Positions 1-9,422 of a stretch of DNA of 64,000 nt are shown here, piece by piece. Positions within the stretch are counted from its first letter, which is position 1. Each line of letters begins with the position of its first letter. Under the pieces are notes generated by a model that worked only from the letters and a program-made list of their open reading frames with translations, made no database searches and was not told where the DNA came from. Both the position numbers and the translations under genes were made by a program. Source of the DNA: Lobosporangium transversale (taxonomy: Eukaryota > Mortierellomycota > Mortierellomycetes > Mortierellales > Mortierellaceae); assembly GCF_002105155.1 (NCBI RefSeq), contig NW_019028992.1, forward strand, positions 310,001-374,000, written 5' to 3'.

Positions 1-1
1 T

Positions 2-1177
2 GTGTCAGGCATTACGAACGAAATGATCCAACACCAAGCACCGCAGGGGCTCTTTATCCTCTTCCAAATCATAAGTGCCACTATCGTGCAAGAAGACGTC
101 CTCAAGGATTGGAAGACGGGGCTCCTCTATTGCATACCAAAAGCTCCAGAATGGTCAGGAAACATGGCAGAGGTAAGGCCGATAGCTTTGTTGGAGCACG
201 CACGGAAAATAATGTTTGCAGTAATAACAAATAGGTTAAGCGCGATCATGGCCAGGCACGATATTCTACGAGGACCAAACTTCTCTGTTCTTAAAGGTAC
301 TACCACTAAGGATCCAATCCATATCCTGCAAGCGGCAATGGAAGACGCAAGAGAGTTCAAGAAAGAACAGTGGAGTGTGTTCCAAGACATGAAACGGTGT
401 TTCGACTCTGTCAACTGCGCGCCCGATGGGATGCTTTCTCGCGGACTAAGACGGCTCCAAGTCCCTGAACAGTTCATACGCCTATGTGAAAACATCGCCA
501 TTTCCAAAGTGAACAGGGTGATTACTGAGTACGGACCAACTGACGAGTATCATCCAGAGTGCGGTTTGGATCAAGGTGGAGTGGAATGTCCGCTTTTATG
601 GAGAATAGCATATGATGCACTCCTGTGTGAAATTATGGACCATAGCACTGGATATAGTCTAGAGGGACCAAGAGGGACACCATCAGTTGCTGGCCTTGCT
701 TTCGTAGATGATACTACATGGATATCGGACTCCAAAGCACATATGCAGGAGATACTTGACATTGCAACGACATTCTTCATTCTTAACGGGGTGGAAGTGA
801 ACGCCAAGAAAACGCAGGTCATCTGTATCAACAGCAAGCAGGATAGGAGGAGCACGCTGAAATTTGGGACACCTACAGAAGAGATCCGACCAGTGGAAAA
901 GAATGAATCGGTACGGATTCTTGGTGTTTGGGTCACAGCAACAGGAAATCCAACAGCAACACAGCAAATAGTGGAGCAGGAAATAGAAACGACCTGTAAC
1001 ATTTTCCGGTCCAAAGCCCTGACAGATCGGCAGACAACGTACATATCAGACTGGATGGTCGTCAACATGCCTGCAGGAACGCTTTTCGTTTTCTTTTTAT
1101 TGAAACTTCAGGAGCAAGGCTGCCTCGATTATTCTCTACAACAGAACACTCCAACTGTTCCTTGTAAGGATCTTTAG
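2..1177 (+). mobile_element. non-LTR (LINE-like) reverse transcriptase, partial and decayed
   Basis: An open frame enters from the left edge, so the 5' part of the element lies outside the window. The protein resembles the reverse transcriptase of non-LTR retrotransposons. It has a RPIALLEHARKI segment, the motif around CFDSVN with an acidic residue for motif A, a GLDQGG segment, and FVDDTTW, which carries the catalytic aspartate pair of the F/YxDD box. After about residue 350 the sequence stops looking like a reverse transcriptase thumb and becomes a low-complexity hydrophobic tail. This suggests a frameshift or truncation shortly before the stop at 1177. No endonuclease domain is visible because the upstream part is missing. 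It probably is not active, although the catalytic core itself is open. The family assignment rests on motif recognition only. Confidence 0.8.
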
Positions 1178-1251
1178 TCTAGTTGCTGAGAGGTTGTGTC
1201 TTCTGTGCAGCGTGTGCTTGCTGTTTCTATTTTTTTTTTTCTTTTTTTTCT

Positions 1252-1345
1252 TCACCCAGCTTGGGCTTAGCAGCAAAGCCGGTGGGATTCAACGCCCGCG
1301 TCTCAATCTGGGGCGAGAAAGGTTGTGCATGCTACGCGTGCTGTT
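1252..1345 (-). repeat. SINE-like repeat unit 1 (A-tailed on minus strand)
   Basis: About 75 bp here match 1567-1640: both contain a CCCAGCTT...GGG start, a GCAGCAA.GCCGGTGGGAT core and a CTCAATCTGGG end. On the minus strand the unit ends in a run of A with interspersed G, seen on the plus strand as the T-rich stretch 1228-1250. The unit looks like an old retroposed copy. Flanking duplications are only weakly recognisable here. Confidence 0.55.
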
Positions 1346-1532
1346 ACGTACCGAGGTTTGGGAGTGCGGCTCAGGTGCACTACCATTTTTATTCATAAGG
1401 TCAGAGTATTACGTGACGGTCATAGAGAGTCCTTAATAAAAGGCTCTCGTTTGACAACAATAATAAAAACAACTTTTGATCTCCTTGACTTCGGACTGAC
1501 CATAAAATATCTCACGTGCTACGCGTGCTTTG

Positions 1533-1632
1533 CTCTTTTTTCTTTTTCTTTTTTTTTTTTTTCTTTACCCAGCTTAGCTTGGGTTTAGCAGCAAGGCCGG
1601 TGGGATTTAGCGCTCGAGTCTCAATCTGGGAC
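1533..1632 (-). mobile_element. SINE-like retroposon unit 2 with 15-bp target-site duplication
   Basis: This is a second copy of the same ~75-bp unit, followed on the minus strand by an A-rich tail (plus-strand T run 1536-1562). It is bracketed by an exact 15-bp direct repeat, GCTACGCGTGCTTTG, at 1518-1532 and 1633-1647. A body, an A tail and a ~15-bp direct duplication are the hallmarks of LINE-mobilised non-autonomous retroposition. It lies right next to a LINE-type reverse transcriptase fragment, which could belong to the machinery that moved it. That link is inference. Confidence 0.65.
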
Positions 1633-1652
1633 GCTACGCGTGCTTTGTTGCT

Positions 1653-1683
<31 letters not shown>

Positions 1684-1699
1684 CCCTTCATTTTTTATT

Positions 1700-2112
1700 T
1701 ATTTAGTTATAAAGCCCGCCGGTGCATGTGGGCTACATCGCTTCCTCCTCTAGTCATCAAGTTGTAAACAAAAAAGTCTGTTCGCCATCAAGTACAGTTA
1801 CGGAGACACTGAAGTACCATCCTGTTATTGTCTGTGCGTCTTCCAATGCCATGCTGAAATGGCTTGGATTCTAATGAATAGTTTACTTTGTAGTGTTTAG
1901 GATTCTTAAGAACATACAATTGCAATGACAAGCAGCCTTTCATCTTTCCACACACAATTTAAATCAGCGATGCTCGTCCCAGGCAAGAATATCTGTAACA
2001 GTGATAATCATCCATGGAGCAAGTTACTAGCCAATTCGTGTCCGAGACTCAGCATGCAAAAGTTCCTCATTGTTAGCATTCTTAAAGTAATAAATAACAT
2101 ACACGCTTTAAC
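1700..2112 (+). repeat. left arm of ~0.4 kb inverted repeat
   Basis: This segment matches the reverse complement of 4075-4450 over nearly its whole length with scattered substitutions and small indels. Shared landmarks include GCCGGTGCATGTGG, GAAGTACCATCCTGTTA, GTCTGTGCGTCTTCCAATG and ACGCTTTA. The arm contains an open frame of 68 codons (1925-2131). The opposite arm keeps a related frame of 67 codons. Whether that frame was ever translated is unknown. Confidence 0.85.
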
Positions 2113-2197
2113 TGGTGCGAAAAAAAAATAGTAAATATCTCACTTTTATTGGCGACTATCTCGCCCCTATCGGATCTTTAATATATTCTGACTGAAA

Positions 2198-2481
2198 GTA
2201 CTACCTAGGCTCATCACCAGCTTGTGTGGCTTATGTGCATTGCACTAACGCTCAACTGACAGGCTGGGATCAAACTTGAGATTTTAGAAGGGGTCAACAT
2301 TTTTTTCTTCAAAAAAATTATCTGTCGTACAAACGGCGGGGAAATGGCCTTTTTTTTTTCTAAGTCGAAATATGCCAATAGAAATTGACCCCCCTAAAAT
2401 CTCAAGTTTGGTCCCAGCCTGTCAGTGAGCGTTAGTGCAATGCACATAAGCCACACAGGCTGGTGACGAGCCTAGTTGGAC
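2198..2481. mobile_element. foldback (MITE-like) element, ~100-bp terminal inverted repeats
   Basis: Bases 2203-2308 and 2375-2476 are near-perfect reverse complements, for example GTGTGGCTTATGTGCATTGC on the left arm with its complement on the right, separated by ~65 bp of A/T-rich loop. There is no coding capacity. The structure is that of a small foldback or MITE-type DNA element. A possible short flanking ACTA duplication is seen, but the exact ends are uncertain. The element sits between the inverted-repeat arm and the broken gene, so it is nested in the repeat block. Confidence 0.75.
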
Positions 2482-2693
2482 TATGGAGTCTCTCTAGGGA
2501 AAAAACACGCGAAAGGTTTGGTCGCTTGCCCCGTCCCTTGAAAAACATGCATGCACTTTGTGTTCCGTTATCGTTCCTGAATGTTTGAATTCTTTGCCTC
2601 TACACATATAAAAAGTCTCATCTTTTTTTTTTTTTTTTTTTTTTTTTACAGAATATCCGATCCTAAAAACTTGCTCCCATCTTCAGAATCACA

Positions 2694-4068
2694 ATGTCTA
2701 TTTCTAAAACAGCCGTTTTAAAAGAGTTCATTCTCCCCAATCCAGAGGATTTGAACATAACCACGTTCTTTGATTGACTCAGAGATATTTATGAAATCTC
2801 ATATAATGACAGGCAAACCTGGGGACAAGCTTATAAAAAGTTTGCGAGGTCAAAGGGAGGAAGCTATAGCTCCGAGAAGGGAAAGATGAATACCTTTCTG
2901 AGCACTAAGGAGGGAAAAGACTAGTACAACCAATACTGCGATGCATGGAAGTCCAGCAGCAGGAATAAAGTACTATTTCTACTGTTTGTCACTGTGGGTG
3001 TAATTATTCAGGCTCAGAAAGGGTGGCGTACTGACATATTTTTATAATTAGAGAGTCGCTGATCGTCCTGACGACTCTTCGAAGCGCCAGCGGGAGTACC
3101 ACCCTCATATGGAGGGTGAAGGAAGCAAGGACGGTGAATTCTACACCGAAGGCCTTTGGAAGGTGAATGGCGATAATATTTCGTCGCGCATCATCGATCA
3201 CAGGCGCAAATTCGTGGTAGAGTCGGATGGCGCATCTCTCTGTAAATTGTGGTAAGTGAAATTCTTTTATTCTTTGACACTGGGCTTCGAATCCTAATAC
3301 TGAGACGTGCTTCATCTTGTATTGCCACCTAGCGCCTTAAATTACATCTTCTTGAAGAGTTTGTGCTGGAGGCTTTTGGCGAGGAAAACGTGCCTTCAGA
3401 AGTGAAGAAGATGTTTGCGGTAGAGGTGGAGGACCGGAAGAGCGCGGAAGATTCTGCATTTATAAAACAATTTGCAGACGACGCTGCCATTCTCCCCTTT
3501 GAAGAGTTTGAGGAGCTTTGCACCCAAGCCCTTGCAAATGACAGACATATTTCCCGGTCTGTGCTCCAGCTCTTCGCCAATCTGACTGGCTCCGTTAACC
3601 TCTGGATAGAGGATGTAGAAACGGCTACAATGACGGAGCAAACCCTCATTGATATCCTTCTGCGTCCTATTTTCGAGATATTTTTTAACAGCTTCGGTGC
3701 ATTGTGGGCAGCGTAAGTTTTTTTTTATCAGTTCAACGTAGCTGCTGCATTTAATCGTTCAGTCTCTCAAGAATTGCTACTTTCGTCTATAGAGGTGAGA
3801 AGATGCCTGTCCCTTCATACTACCGCCAGACTCTCTTTCCCGACGGGCAATGGTTAGTTAAAAACCTGCCCATCATCGTTACAATTAAAGAGTCTTAAGT
3901 TCCTCAATTTGTTCATCACAGGAAATCCTTAGAAAGATGAAGGATGCAGTCCAGGAGCAGGTCGAAGGAAGCAAGGGGGTGTATACCCTCGCTGCCCAGA
4001 GCTTCAAAAAAGACAAAGAGATGCACAAAAATTGGATTCGGCCTTCGTATGAATTCTATAGAGGCTGA
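2694..4068 (+). pseudogene. unrecognised multi-exon protein gene, disrupted
   Basis: A reading frame can be followed from ATG 2694 (MSISKTAVLK...) through several exons to a TGA at 4066-4068, but the first part carries in-frame stops (TGA at about 2776, TAG at about 2920). Later exons look well preserved: ~3050-3253, then ~3331-3714 after a GTAAGT donor, a short segment near 3790-3850, and ~3922-4068. The 3331-3714 part encodes an acidic helical stretch with PSEVKKMF and LLRPIFEIFF. I do not recognise the family. The gene ends directly at the inner border of the right inverted-repeat arm and is enclosed by both arms, so it may have been cargo of a mobile unit. The stops could be sequence errors or unrecognised introns, but decay is the simpler reading. 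Confidence 0.5.
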
Positions 4069-4074
4069 ATAAAG

Positions 4075-4450
4075 CGTGCATGTAATTTATTACTTTTACT
4101 AAGAATACTAGCAATGAGGCATGTTTGCATGTTGAGTCTTGGATACGAATTGGCTAGTGACTTGCTCCGTGGATGACTATCACTGTTAAAAATATTATTA
4201 CGAGGGACAAGCATCGCTAGATTTGAATTGTGTGGTGGGGGTAGAAGGTCGCTTGTCATTGCAAGAATTATAAAACTATAAAGTAACAGTTATTATAATC
4301 CACAACTATTTCAGTATGGACATTGGAAGACGCACAGACAGTAACAGGATGGTACTTCAGTGTACTTGATGGCGAATAGGCTTTATTGTTTACAGCTTGA
4401 TGACCAGAGGAGAAAGCAATTTAGTCCACATGCACCGGCGCGCTTAGAAA
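4075..4450 (-). repeat. right arm of ~0.4 kb inverted repeat
   Basis: This is the inverted partner of 1700-2112. Read on the minus strand it has the same order of landmarks and keeps a 67-codon frame (4056-4259) related to that of the left arm, with shared words such as PRL.MQ and LVP..NI. Its inner end falls immediately after the stop of the broken gene. Confidence 0.85.
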
Positions 4451-4578
4451 CTAAATATATAGATGTATATGTATATACATATAACAGCTGATGTTAGAAT
4501 CTATCGACTACCGTAGGGGCTCGTGCCACAGGTACCGCTTTATAATAAATCCTAGATGGCCTCATGGATCATCGTTAT

Positions 4579-4614
<36 letters not shown>

Positions 4615-5246
4615 TTACAAGTACCATTTTATTTGAGGCCAGGAAGCGGAAAATCCAAGTGTAGGAATTAAATGCTATAGGATCTCGTAGGTCCTTATTA
4701 TATATTATATATAAATAAAAAGAGATCCTCTGTGGACCGATTTTGGATGCACGTTGCGGCAGGCGCTATCTTAGACCTTCACTTGACCCACCCACTCACC
4801 GCAGACGGGGCTTCGCTGGAAGGTCTATCAGGGCAATAATGGTTAGCGGCTATGGAAAAACCAGGACTGATCACTTTCCTTTAATACTTTTGTCTCTTAC
4901 GTTAAATACAATGGCGGGCTGTAGGAATTCCCGAAGGACTAGCGAGGAAGCTTATGATGGTTATGAAATAACCCAGTTTAATACATAGGATACCAAGTAC
5001 ATTCTAAGCCGATGGTTCTTCAATGTAGGTGTTTTTCTTCTTGTTTTTTAATAACAAAAACACTCAGATCATGGTATTTAATATCTACAATCAATGAATG
5101 AAATGCCCCCGATTCTCGATGTAAGTGGTTAATCGACTTTAGCTGTGAGTCTTTATTATTATTACTATATATTAACGTGTATGTCTATGTACATGTTTAT
5201 TAGGGTATCCACGTATTTTTCTTTTTTCTTTTTCCAAGAATCCAGT
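4451..5246. other. intergenic, no supported gene
   Basis: The stretch holds a ~31-base A run (4580-4610), an AT-rich patch (4698-4720) and an 81-codon open frame (4743-4988) without recognisable features. The frame has a GC content unlike the surrounding AT-rich DNA and might be a repeat relic. No gene can be supported. Confidence 0.5.
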
Positions 5247-8200
5247 TCACTTCTTAGACTCCCGGGGAATGGGCCTTGGAAGGGAATCAAGCTTTGGAGT
5301 TTTTGGAGTTTTTGGGCTTTCGGGAATGAATCCGTCTGCCTCTGCTGCTGCACGCATCTGTTGTTGATACTGGATATATTGCTGTTGTTGGTACCAGTCT
5401 ATATATTGTTGCTGTTGTTGTTTTGGTGCCTGTGGAGATACAGACACAGCTTGGTATGGCTTTCGATGTTGTTGTCTACGAGTTGATGAAGTCGATGAGG
5501 AAAAAGAAGACTGCGAAAGACTCTTCGGACTAGTTGACGTCCTCGAGCTCCTGGATTTCGGCGGCATAGGGAAACTTTCTGTAAATTGTGTATTGGCCCC
5601 TGCATATTTTCCTTGATGAGAAGAGCTAGAGCTTGAAGATGCGGAGACCCCTATCGTAGAAGCTGGTGATGTAATCTGCATCAATACTGAGGGTGGGGAG
5701 GAGGAGGGTTGTATCTGTTGTCTATACTGTTGAAGGGGGGAGTTTGAATCTTTGTCTCCAACCTTGAATGCTCTAGAGTTAAAGTGCGGATCTCCATCAC
5801 TTGTAGAGGCTTTCACCAGATCTGTCTTTGGCCGCGAATAAGCTCGCACGTTCTTTTTATGCGATATTCCATTTGTTTTTCCTGAAGACAAAGAGTTTGG
5901 GGCAGTAGCGCCTTTTACGGTCATAGGAGTGGTGGCTGGAGAGGATGAATAAGATGTAGAATGAGGATACTGGTGACTACGCGAGTCGAGCTGCCGTACG
6001 TTCTCAGAGGATGGCGTGTTGAATGGGCGGTATCGAGACTCTTGCTCTACTCCTGCTTCCCAGGAAGTTACTGCACTCGCAGGGGAATCTGAAGATGCAG
6101 CTGTTGTTACAGGTGTTTTCTGATAGGATCGCTGCTCATCTGACAAGGAATTTTGGTGGTGTAGAGGCTGGCGATCATCATAATCGTCCGGAACGTTCAT
6201 TTTGTAAACCAAGGTCTTCCTACTGTTCGTAGCCGCTGGCGATGTGACTGAGGAGGCGCCGGCATATGTATGATCCCGATGTTGTTGCTGGCAAGCATCC
6301 ACCGCGCTAGTTGTGTAAGCTGAAGGGATCATAGGTGTTGGTGGTGGGATCATTGGTGGAGAATCTACTAAGTATATGCTCGAAGCCTCGGGGAATAGAG
6401 AGATGTGACCAACACTTGACTTTGACTGAACAGAGTACGTGCTCGCCTGCCTGGATGCTCGCCCTGGTCGTGAATGCCGATGCGAAGACTGTCTATGACC
6501 ATCTGTCCGCTGATGGCTACGAGTTTCGTTAATGCTGTTGCCCTGTCGCCTGGGGTTCTTGGGAGTATTGGGGGTGGTTTCGAGTATTTCCATTAGGGTT
6601 GCAGAGCTCTCATTGTGGCGAGGATTTCGAGGTCGTTGCGTAGTTTTTTTGTTTTTCGTCGTGGATTGTGATTTCCTTTCCATGTTTAGCATCTTGGCCA
6701 TAGCATCTCTGTTTTTATTGTCCGTAATATCAAGGTCCTGTTTGTTTTTCCGAAGAGTCTCCTCTGCTTTGTTGTCTGTTAGAACTTTACGCCCCCACAT
6801 CCGCCAAACGACAAAACAGACAACTATTAAAATAGCTACTCCTGCAACGGTTCCTCCAATTATAGCTCCGCTTAACCTTCCTAGTTTTTTGTGGCCATCA
6901 GTACCAGCTGCCGTGGAAGGATCAATGAGAGAGGGGCCGGACCAAGTCCCTGAAATGACATCAAACACATGGACCGATTTGGTGATGGTGACGCTGCCAC
7001 TATCATCGCGTGCGATTCCTCCATATATTATGATCTTACTGTTCAGGCTTGCGATGGATTGGTTGGAAAGGAAGAGGGGAGCCATACTATTAGCAGACGA
7101 CTCTACAAGTCTGTACGTTGATGAGCGGGGATCAATCGAGTATATCAATACAGTGCCATTGCGACCCTATTGGTAGAAAAATAATTAGTTTACTCGATCT
7201 TTGAAAGCCTAGATCATTGACATACATTTTGGCATAAGACAAAGACTAATCTTGCTATTGAGGCACTTTTGCGTACTCTATCAACAATGAACGCTGCAAA
7301 TGCAGAAGTGAGAGGTACTGCTTCACTCGTCAGACGTATGCTGCCTAAATCGACTGTATTAATCCTTTTCAGGTCCACGGGAAGCTCTGTTGAAGTGATA
7401 TTATGATCCGGGCGGATATTGCCCATCGCTTGATAGACTGTTCCTGTAGATCCTGACTGGTCAAAAGTGAAGAGCAGACCATTGCTAAGATTATTTCTGT
7501 CTTGGACAATCGCTCCTACTGTCAACAGCAGATGTGAAGACTCTGAGCCCACCAGTGTCAAACTGAAAAAATTGATTGCAGGTCAGAGAAGGATGAATAA
7601 ATTAACGAACAGATCCAATACACATCACACACATTAATAAAACCACATACGAATTAAGCTGGAGGAAAAGGTGAGTGATAGATCGATGCAGGCAATTATT
7701 TGAGGGTATATAAATTACAGGCACCACACGGACATCAGGTTAGGCCCCTTTTTTATTTGAGAGATGAGGGTAAGGTGGCCAAATGTAGATATACTTACTC
7801 TTGAGATCCTGCTTGTACTGTATTTCCAACCCGGATATCGCGCCATGAGAATGTAGCAGCGGTGCCCTCAGAAAGAGTCCTTGCCAAGAACCGACTCCAG
7901 CCATTGGTTGATCCAACCATACTGAAGAACTTTGGACTGAAATAATCCACCTGTGCTGCTGTTCTTGTTCCTGCTTCTGCTCCTACAAACTCAATGGATG
8001 AAATCCATGTGCCATTTGGATAGAACAATGCTTGAATTGTGCTTCCTGATCCAAATTGTATAATTGTAATGGGGCTATTGTTCGTCGGCGAGTCCCCAAG
8101 GTAAGCGTAGCATCCTAGACTGTGTCGAGAGTCCCACATTGGCACTGAGCCTGCAGTATTACTATTTGATCTGGTGGATGAGATGGGTTTCGCTTTGGGT

Positions 8201-8331
8201 ATTAAAGGGTCAGCCAAGTCGAGAGAATACGCTTCCAGAACCCCTATAGAAGGCGAACCAAACAGATATGCGTTTTGGCCAGTGTTGTCTGGTGCTATAC
8301 ATGGTGAAGGAAATGACGGCAGGCTGGTCAT
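5247..8331 (-). CDS. kelch-like single-pass membrane protein
   Basis: Three exons are supported: 8323-7799, 7562-7226 and 7166-5247. Donors are GTAAGT and GTATGT, acceptors are TTCAG and AATAG, and phases agree throughout. The N-terminal part has beta-propeller features, including NAYLFG, an IIIYGGI kelch-type blade and VHVFDVISGTWSG. It is followed by one membrane helix (AIIGGTVAGVAILIVVCFVV) and a long cytosolic tail rich in Ser, Gln and Pro with basic patches. A secretory start exon is expected upstream. A fragment around 8380-8480 (minus), with the hydrophobic CPLLLILIVCTQIA, splices in phase at 8323, but no ATG was found in that frame, so the 5' end is unresolved. Related architectures occur in fungal kelch/galactose-oxidase-like surface proteins. 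The ligand and role are unknown. Confidence 0.75.
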
Positions 8332-9227
8332 GAAAAAAATACAAAAAAAAAATGCAAAAAAAAAGGAAAGGTGAACTTATTACAAAAGCAAAGGAAGAAG
8401 AGAAGAGAGGTGGAAAAAACCAAAGGGCTCAGTTGTGCGAGCAATCTGAGTACAAACTATCAATATTAAGAGAAGGGGACAATGCAAGCGATAAAACGTG
8501 AAGCGGAGCCGTATGTCTAATAGAGAGAAGAGATTGGGATAGCCAGTGCAAAGCACAAGAAGCAACGGATGCAGCCGAACGAGGGGCTAAGTGAGGAAGA
8601 GAATGAGCAGCTGTCGGTCAGATCACTTAAACGACGAAAAGAAAAAAGTTTGAGAATGTGAGAAAGAAGAGGAGGCAAATATTGTCTAAGGATTGAGTAT
8701 GGGTGATATATCAGCCAAAAGCCAACAGCCCATAACCAGCGGCCACTGGCACTGGCGTTGGTACTGACGCTGGCATTGGGCGTAGACAAGTAGATATATA
8801 AAAAGAGATGGGGCGTTGAAGTTGGAGGCACGTTTACATGTAAATGCCAGAAACAAACAGTAATAAGGTTTGTAAAGGTGAGAGAGAGAGTATTTTGCTC
8901 AGCACTGGTGCTCTCAATTGCCCTCTGTTTCTTGCTTCTTTGTGCTTTCGAGCCCACTACGCTCTTTATTACGAACTCTTTGCAAACCTCAATCGCATCA
9001 GTCAAAGTCCTTCACACTTACGCCTACTAAAATTAAAACACTATTCCAGATAAAGTGGACAATCCTTCTCATATATTTTCTTATAGCCTGCATTTATCTG
9101 TAGCCTTCCTCCTCCTCTAGATAGTAAATAGGTTCAGTTGATCAGGGTTCATTTTATATCATTGTTAGCACTATCAAGCAGGAGAATTATTTCTCTTTTT
9201 TACTCTTCTTCAATCTTCCTCATAGCA
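8332..9227. other. intergenic and probable 5' region of the kelch-like gene
   Basis: It contains the T-rich (minus strand) intron-like end next to exon 8323, a hydrophobic in-phase fragment at 8380-8480 that may be the missing signal-peptide exon, and otherwise pyrimidine-biased sequence typical of fungal leader regions. The 162-codon minus frame at 8517-9005 has no protein-like features. Confidence 0.45.
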
Positions 9228-9377
9228 ATGTCATCTACGAATCATAATCATAATCATAATCATAATCATAATCATAATCATAATCATAATCATAATCATA
9301 ATCATAATAAAAGGCCAACCACACGCAGCCCAGTAAAGAGTGGTTCCAAACCAACATGGACATGTTTGAGAGGGTAA
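9228..9377 (+). CDS. candidate short ORF with Asn-His repeat
   Basis: ATG 9228 opens a 49-codon frame: MSST, then about eleven Asn-His pairs encoded by an (AATCAT)n microsatellite, then a basic tail ending in a stop at 9375-9377. It follows a pyrimidine-rich leader and ends 46 bp before the convergent stop of the 4E-T-like gene. The repeat alone could generate such a frame by chance, so coding status is doubtful. A His-rich tract could bind metal if translated. Confidence 0.25.
   Translation: MSSTNHNHNHNHNHNHNHNHNHNHNHNKRPTTRSPVKSGSKPTWTCLRG
9239..9308 (+). repeat. (AATCAT)n microsatellite
   Basis: About 11-12 nearly perfect hexamer copies of AATCAT are seen. Confidence 0.9.
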
Positions 9378-9422
9378 AAGGTAGCTATGATCGTGACATG
9401 TCATCCTAACATCTCATTTTTA

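Noticed and set aside
6532-7176. 214-codon plus-strand frame
   Set aside because: Antisense of the membrane helix and tail of the kelch-like protein; no independent features.
8517-9005. 162-codon minus frame
   Set aside because: No domain, no splice support in phase with the kelch-like exon, and low-complexity Ser/Leu content.
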